Below are positions 59,101 to 64,000 of a DNA stretch of 64,000 nucleotides, piece by piece. This DNA comes from Sodiomyces alkalinus F11 (lineage: Eukaryota > Ascomycota > Sordariomycetes > Glomerellales > Plectosphaerellaceae), in NCBI RefSeq assembly GCF_003711515.1, contig NW_021167087.1, positions 587,074-651,073 on the forward strand. The letters are read 5' to 3'. Each line of letters opens with the position of its first letter. The first letter of the stretch is position 1. Below the pieces are notes generated by a model. The model was given only the letters and a program-made list of their open reading frames with translations, was not told the origin of the DNA and made no database searches. The translations under genes and the position numbers were made by a program.

Positions 59101-59152
59101 GCAGAGGTCCCGAGTATGCGCTGCTGGTCTGATTCATATTGCTAAAAGACAT
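53138..59152 (-). CDS. Giant zinc-finger protein of unknown function (1,944 aa)
   Basis: Three minus-strand exons, 59152-56956, 56845-54480 and 54409-53138, join in exact frame. Intron 1 has TTCTAAC before its CAG, and the join gives VDDF-I-QRLRED. Residues 1-200 are globular and unrecognised. About 205-300 is strongly acidic (Asp/Glu/Gly). About 300-730 is again globular (GYQGRIQVDANQ, HFAFNHFMPFLK, NIRKFLIWRGVDYYW). Exon 2 opens with an Arg/Glu-rich coiled coil, then has many Cys/His pairs: C2H2-like CPWCPDPLYEYQ, CDRCGRDHRE, CTFCEACGDYVW, CTKCGLSM, CPYCHVPLE, CPQCRYPL, CPFCDLSF and CSRCLRKVP. The last 420 residues are disordered Lys/Gly/Glu-rich and end in GPAK repeats. A nucleic-acid or chromatin role is plausible only by composition. 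Two separate genes split at intron 1 remain possible. Confidence 0.72.
53141..53188 (-). repeat. 12-base repeat coding GPAK units at a C-terminus
   Basis: Four copies of CTTCGCCGGACC (plus strand; one copy ends in ACT) encode the last residues of the giant protein, immediately before its stop codon. Confidence 0.9.
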
Positions 59153-60824
59153 AACGCTTCATTGGCTTTGTTCGGACAATAGAAATGAGGAGGATCAGTG
59201 ATAGGAAAGGGGGAGACGGCAGCACAGCACAGAATATTCGAATGAATGACTGAGACGAGAAAGGGAAAAGAGACGAAAGGAAAAGAAGATGCAACATGAA
59301 GTTGTGACTCGGAAGAAGATAATGGGCTTGGAGGACGCAGGACGCCCATATGAGAGAAGGGGCAGACAAAGAGAACGTCGGGTGTTCCTGTTGTCCCAAG
59401 GGACCTAAATCTGGGTGCAAGCATCTTTAGGTCCAGGTATTCCCAGGCCAGGCAGTGCTGGCTCATTGATGCTAAGCATTCATTGTTCTCGAAAGAAAGG
59501 AACTCGGTCTTTGCATTCCAAATGCAGATGAAGTACCTAGACAGTCAGAAGAGCAGATCATGTTTGACAAGGATGATAAGCCCCTTGCAGAGGCCCTGCA
59601 TATGTGAGTATACTCAAGAGACGCGGGGCTTAGCAATGCCCGTACTATGCTTGTCGATTCGGCTCGCCGTGAGCTGGGAACAAAGAGACGAGGCCACTGG
59701 ACCAGTCCCCAAGAGATGTTCGCTTCGCGTCTTGACAGCTTCCCAAGACCGGACTCACTCGAGCCAAGATGGGCAGCGGAGTGCTATGCGAAAGCCAGCC
59801 AGTTATCGTCCCCTCAGTCCTTGATACCACGTTTGGGATCAGTGTGAACGGCTCCCAAAGCTCATACTGCAAGCCAGAAAGATGACTCGGAACAGGAGGT
59901 ATGGCTAAAATTGTAGAACAGCCGAGTCCAATAAGAGAGACAATAAGATGTGAGTATCTTTGTGTTCAATGGGCCATTTTTGGCAAGTAAAGGGATACGG
60001 CGAAGACACAATGATTACTGGAGATGCTGGCGGCGGTTGGTCTGCCGAAAGCTGCGTTTCCCTCGAGCTCGAGAACAAAGAGATCATCGCCCTGTCCAGT
60101 GACGGAAACGTCCAGAGTCGTTACTATTGACGGAACGGATGTCGGCCACTCCACATGATCCCGAACAAAGAACTTGAATGGCCAAGACTCGAGGTGTCGA
60201 GGTCAGAGAACAAAGGGAGAGAGTGTCTGGATACGACGGTGACGAGCGACGGCTCGCTCTCAATGCGACAGAACAGATGAGAATTGGATCGGTCTTTCCA
60301 TGGATTTCTCTGGAGAATCTCGAATCCATTGAGTGATTACTGTGAAATTTGGTTTAGTGGTGGTTAGCAGACAATTTGACGATTTGGCGATGTGGTATGA
60401 GAAGAATGAAGAATAAAGGGAGTGAGGAAGGGAAGGAGGGAGGAGGAGGGAGGGAGGAAGGAAGAGCTGTGATGAGTAAAGGGAGAGCCATTTGATTATG
60501 TCATCAAGGCGCCATCCTAATTCTACAGTCACAGTTGGTGGCAGCTGGGAGCTGGCAGCTGAAGCCAATTGAAATCCGTCGGCTCAAGTTTGACCCGGGC
60601 ACTTTTCAATTCATCACCTTCACTATCAACTTCCACCAACTACCACCCCTTCAAAGCACGAATAATCACCCACCTATCCATCAGCCCGGATTGAGCTGCA
60701 TCGCACTTGCTAAGGGTTGGTCGCAACGACTCTCGAATGGCGAATTGAGTCATTCAGACCCTTCCCAAGTACCATGCCGACCTGACCTCTCGGCCGCCAA
60801 ATTCTCGAATTCCCTCGACCGACA
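59153..60824. promoter_or_regulatory. Divergent upstream region of the giant protein and COX10 genes
   Basis: 1.7 kb between head-to-head genes. No gene is supported. The short minus-strand frame at 59966-60154 has protein-like composition but no splice partners that help. A purine-rich G/A tract lies at 60415-60470. Confidence 0.45.
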
Positions 60825-62492
60825 ATGCGGCCACCGGCTCGATCCCTCCTCCGCGTCCACATCCTCGATCCGTCCGCCGGGCTCAGTCTCTGCAGACAAT
60901 GCACCGCTCGTCAGCCTAGGATACAGGCCCTGTCTCTGTCGCGCCTGGTTCCTCGTCGAACCGCCACGTCCGTCACTTTGCCTCGACTGAGCGCCAACTA
61001 CTTCCTGCCCAACAACCTCCTAGACCGCGTTCCCGGAGCCGCCGCGACACAGCGTCATGCCACAATACATAATAGCAACAGCAAAAACAAGAGCAAGAGC
61101 AAGAGCAAGAGCTTGGCAGACGCAGCTGTGGCTGCCACGAGTCTGGAAGACTCTGCCTCTTCAACAAACGCCCAGGAGACAACAACAACAACAACATCTC
61201 GGGTGAACGCCGACCTCCCGCACCGTCGACGTCAAGAAGCTCGTCGTAAAGCGGCCTCCGATGCTGCTGCTACTGCTGCTGCTTCCGCTGCTTCCGGTTC
61301 TTCTGCTCCTGTCGCCGACGGTAGCAGCGATGCTGCTTCCACCCCCCCAACACCCCGGCCGTCGGATTCCGACGTGCTCCCGTCCCAGGACGCCTCCTCC
61401 GCCCTCACCACCATGGCCGCCAGCCTCCCTTCCCGGTCCCTCCGCCGCTCCTTCTCCGCCTTCCTCTCCCTCGCCAAACCCCGCCTGACCGTCCTCGTCG
61501 TCCTCACCTCCATGGCCTCGTACGCCCTCTACCCGGTCCCTTCTTTCCTCACCCCCGCCGTGACCGAGTCGCCGTCCCTCTCGCCCCTGACCCTCCTCTT
61601 CCTCACCACCGGCACCGCCCTGTGCTCGGCCGCCGCCAACTCCCTCAACATGCTCTACGAGCCGGCCACCGACGCCCGCATGTCCCGCACCCGCAACCGC
61701 CCGCTGGTCCGCAACCTCGTCTCCCGCCGGGGCGCCGTCCTCTTCGCCCTCGCCACCGCCGCCGCGGGCACCGCCGCCCTCTACTACGGCGTTAACCCCA
61801 CCGTGGCCTTCCTCGGCGCCGCCAACATCGCCCTCTACGCCGGCGTCTACACCCCGCTCAAGGCCGTCACCGTCGCCAACACCTGGGTCGGCGCCCTCGT
61901 CGGCGGTATCCCCCCGCTCATGGGCTGGGCCGCCGCCGCCGGCGAGTCCGCCACCGGCGACGGCACCTGGCGCGAGCTCCTCCTCGCCCGCGACGGCGGC
62001 TCCCTCGGCGGCTGGGTCCTCGCCGCCTTCCTCTTCGCCTGGCAGTTCCCCCACTTCATGGCCCTCTCCTGGTCCATCCGCGACGAGTACCGCGCCGCCG
62101 GCCTCCGCATGCTCGCCTGGACCAACCCGGCCCGCAACGCCCGCGTCGCCGTCCGCTACAGCGTCGCCTTCGTGCCGCTCTGCCTCGGCCTCTGCGCCGC
62201 CGGCGTCACCGAGTGGTCCTTCGCCCTCACCAGCTCCCCCGTCAACGGCTGGTTGATTTGGCAGGCCGTGCGGTTCTGGCGCTATGACGGCCACAAGGGC
62301 TCCGCGCGCGGTCTGTTCTGGGCCAGCGTCTGGCACCTCCCCGTCGTCATGGTGCTGGCCCTCGTGCAGAAGAAGGGCATGTGGAGCCGCGTGTGGAGGA
62401 GCATCGTGGGCTATGGCGATGACGAGGACGAGTGGGTGGAAGACGAGCTGGACGAGATGCCTGTTGTATCACCATCATCGCCCAAGACATAG
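60825..62492 (+). CDS. COX10: Haem O synthase Cox10 (protohaem IX farnesyltransferase)
   Basis: Single exon, 555 residues. The enzyme adds a farnesyl group to haem B to make haem O for cytochrome oxidase, in the inner mitochondrial membrane. The first 200 residues are Arg/Ser/Thr/Ala-rich and hold a mitochondrial targeting sequence plus a low-complexity stretch (KSKSKSK, TTTTTT, poly-Ala). The UbiA-type prenyltransferase core follows with about eight membrane helices: FLSLAKPRLTVLVVLTSM, first metal/diphosphate motif NMLYEPATDARMSRTRNRP, then YTPLKAVTVANTWVGALVGG with PPLMGW, and second motif HFMALSWSIRDEYR. The C-terminal tail is acidic. The next gene downstream is on the other strand. Confidence 0.94.
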   Translation: MRPPARSLLRVHILDPSAGLSLCRQCTARQPRIQALSLSRLVPRRTATSVTLPRLSANYFLPNNLLDRVPGAAATQRHATIHNSNSKNKSKSKSKSLADAAVAATSLEDSASSTNAQETTTTTTSRVNADLPHRRRQEARRKAASDAAATAAASAASGSSAPVADGSSDAASTPPTPRPSDSDVLPSQDASSALTTMAASLPSRSLRRSFSAFLSLAKPRLTVLVVLTSMASYALYPVPSFLTPAVTESPSLSPLTLLFLTTGTALCSAAANSLNMLYEPATDARMSRTRNRPLVRNLVSRRGAVLFALATAAAGTAALYYGVNPTVAFLGAANIALYAGVYTPLKAVTVANTWVGALVGGIPPLMGWAAAAGESATGDGTWRELLLARDGGSLGGWVLAAFLFAWQFPHFMALSWSIRDEYRAAGLRMLAWTNPARNARVAVRYSVAFVPLCLGLCAAGVTEWSFALTSSPVNGWLIWQAVRFWRYDGHKGSARGLFWASVWHLPVVMVLALVQKKGMWSRVWRSIVGYGDDEDEWVEDELDEMPVVSPSSPKT

Positions 62493-63295
62493 AAAGGGGG
62501 GCGGGGGGAGGGATACAAACAAAGACACAAACAGACATAAAGGCGAACCAGGATAATGGAAACGGTTGCAAAAAAAATGTATTGTAGATCTACTATCTGT
62601 AACTCCATATGTTGCCCTCTCGGGGGGGCTTTTCTTTGTTTGGTGATTTTTTTTCACGCCCATTCCGGTCTGGAGTCCACAATCCATCCCTCTGCCTTCT
62701 CTGTATTACTCGAGAACAAAACAACACGGGAACAAAGAAATAAAAGATCATCAAATTGCCCCTTCCGAGTCTCGGTCTACTCCCTAACCCGGGCTCATGG
62801 TATCTAAAATGCAAATTAATAGTGATACATGAGATCAAGTCGTAGGCCTCCTAGCCATGGCCAGTTTTCTTTTTTGTCTCTTTCGCTTCGCTGGCCTCAG
62901 CAACTATCATTACACATGGATATATCGGAGCACAAAACGTTGTCATAGGCCAGTGAGCCCTCTCCCTTGCAAACGAAAACAGAACAAAGGAATGAAGATG
63001 TGTGTGCTGGAGTCCTGTTCCCCTTGGTCGACCTCTTCCTCTCCAGCCCCCAAGTTCCCTGCCACCGTTTGGGTTGGAACGCAAACGCCCTTGACTCCTA
63101 AACTCCAACCTGCCGATGCAGTCATAGCAATGCCATCAGACATTAAAGGACAAAGGAAAAGAACGAAAAAAAAAGAAGAAAAAGAGATCCCTCTGTTGTA
63201 AACACCGTCATGGAGAGAAATACAGTGAGAAAGAGAGAGAAGATGGAAGAAAAAAAAAAACAAGAAAACGAGAGGAAAAAGTGTTTCCCAAACGC
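62493..63295. other. Spacer between convergent genes
   Basis: 3' flanks of COX10 (+) and the partial gene at the right edge (-). Contains A-rich tracts (63160-63290). No gene is supported. Confidence 0.5.
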
Positions 63296-63847
63296 CTACA
63301 TAGGCGGTGGTGCACCCCCTCCCCTTCCTCCCCTAGGTCGGTTGATGATGGCATCAATGCCCATGTCGACGCTCGGGAGCCTCTGCGCGTGGGGGTGCAA
63401 GTACGGGCTAGGCGACTGCGAGTGCTGATGCTGATGATGGTGATGACCGGACGTCGCGTACCCTGCGGGGCCGGAGGCCGTGGAGGAGACGGAGCTCGTG
63501 TAGCCGTGATGGGTAGCCGCCGAGGCGTAGTAGTCGGCCGAGTGCATAGGGTGCATGCTGAAATGCTGCTGCTGCTGCTGCTGATGGTGGTGGTGGTGGT
63601 GGTGGGAGGCCGGGGCGAATCCCGCAACCGAGGCCGCGCTGCCGCCGCTGACCGAGTGGCCGCCCGAGGACGCCGTTTCGGGGCTACTGTAGGACGGGTC
63701 TAGGTCGTCAACAGGGGTTAACCCGATGCCGCTGATTCCGCTGTCATCGTCATACCCTGGTGGTAATGCCTGGCCGGTCTCCAGTCGTTCCCGTCTCGAG
63801 TAGGCACGCGCTGCGCTCTGCAGGTTCTTGAGTCCGTTGGACATGCA
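63296..63847 (-). CDS. Last exon of an unidentified protein, 5' part outside window
   Basis: 183 codons remain before the stop at 63296. The exon start at 63847 is inferred from a polypyrimidine tract and CAACAG acceptor preceded by GGCTGAC; the donor and earlier exons lie off or near the right edge. The piece starts CMSNGLKNLQSAARAYSRRE (helical, basic). It continues with Ser/Gly/Tyr-rich disorder, a run of seven His then six Gln (CAC/CAG repeats), and closes with LPSVDMGIDAIINRPRG followed by a Gly/Pro end. His/Gln-rich disorder of this type is common in fungal transcription factors, but no DNA-binding domain is visible here, so no function is assigned. Confidence 0.55.
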   Translation of the reverse strand, partial: CMSNGLKNLQSAARAYSRRERLETGQALPPGYDDDSGISGIGLTPVDDLDPSYSSPETASSGGHSVSGGSAASVAGFAPASHHHHHHHQQQQQQHFSMHPMHSADYYASAATHHGYTSSVSSTASGPAGYATSGHHHHQHQHSQSPSPYLHPHAQRLPSVDMGIDAIINRPRGGRGGGAPPPM

Positions 63848-64000
63848 CTGTTGCGTGGCGGAAGAGGAAAGAAGAGAGGGTAAACGGTCAGCCAACTTAT
63901 CACACATAATGGTGCCCAGCAGGGGAGGGAAGAGAAGAGAAGAGAAGAGAAGAAAAAAAAAAGGGGTAGGACCGGAGGTCTTGAGACTTGGAACCGGCAA

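Noticed and set aside
59966..60154. Short minus-strand frame with protein-like sequence in the COX10 upstream region
   Set aside because: Only 62 codons, no recognised motif, and neighbouring splice sites do not extend it.
61161..62336. Long minus-strand open frame of 391 codons opposite COX10
   Set aside because: Its Gly/Glu/Ala/Val composition is the mirror of GC-rich COX10 codons; it has no domain, whereas the plus strand encodes a clear prenyltransferase.

Overview
The window is nuclear DNA from a filamentous ascomycete (Pezizomycotina). It shows short 50-150 base spliceosomal introns with GTAAGT-like donors and CTAAC-like branch points, GC-rich wobble positions in coding exons, and pyrimidine-rich AT-leaning spacers. 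Housekeeping orthologues of fungal type are present (Slm1/2, Nse2, Erg27, Rtt107/Brc1, Vps25, Cox10). Gene content, especially an N-acetylglucosamine (GlcNAc) cluster like that described in Trichoderma, points to Sordariomycetes; the species cannot be named from the sequence alone. Gene models were spliced by hand. In each complete multi-exon model the chosen splice sites give an exact reading frame, but none has been tested against RNA. I saw no transposon, CRISPR array or virus-like sequence.

Layout. 0-9 kb: an arrestin-related ubiquitin-ligase adaptor (CreD/Art type), a BAR-PH protein of the Slm family and a GPI-type serine carboxypeptidase, all on +. 9-11 kb: a gene-poor spacer. 11-14.5 kb: two genome-maintenance genes, an Fpg-type DNA glycosylase and the SMC5/6 SUMO ligase Nse2. 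14.8-31.1 kb: the highlight, a GlcNAc catabolic cluster. It contains a divergent hexokinase-like protein (candidate GlcNAc kinase), glucosamine-6-phosphate deaminase, an NDT80-type regulator (Ron1-like), GlcNAc-6-phosphate deacetylase and an intracellular GH3 N-acetylglucosaminidase-like protein fused to a GNAT domain. 32-39 kb: two more glycoside hydrolases, a cytosolic YicI-like GH31 alpha-xylosidase and a secreted nine-exon GH3 beta-glucosidase. 39-42.8 kb: a spacer with tRNA-Gly(GCC), a diverged tandem duplication and a possible dead gene. 42.8-64 kb: mitoribosomal mL41, an SLC49/FLVCR-like MFS transporter, Erg27, the six-BRCT protein Rtt107/Brc1, ESCRT-II Vps25, a 1,944-residue zinc-finger protein of unknown function, Cox10, and the last exon of a gene running off the right edge.

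How the cluster fits together. Chitin-derived GlcNAc oligomers taken into the cell could be cut by the GH3-GNAT enzyme. GlcNAc would be phosphorylated by the hexokinase-like protein, deacetylated to glucosamine-6-phosphate and deaminated to fructose-6-phosphate, with the NDT80 protein as probable activator. The kinase and deaminase genes are head to head, as are the deacetylase and GH3 genes, so shared promoters are likely. No GlcNAc transporter (Ngt1 type) lies in the window. Intergenic DNA is dotted with two short words, the palindrome-like TACCTTAGGTA family and TACTCCGTA/TACGGAGTA, whose role is unknown.
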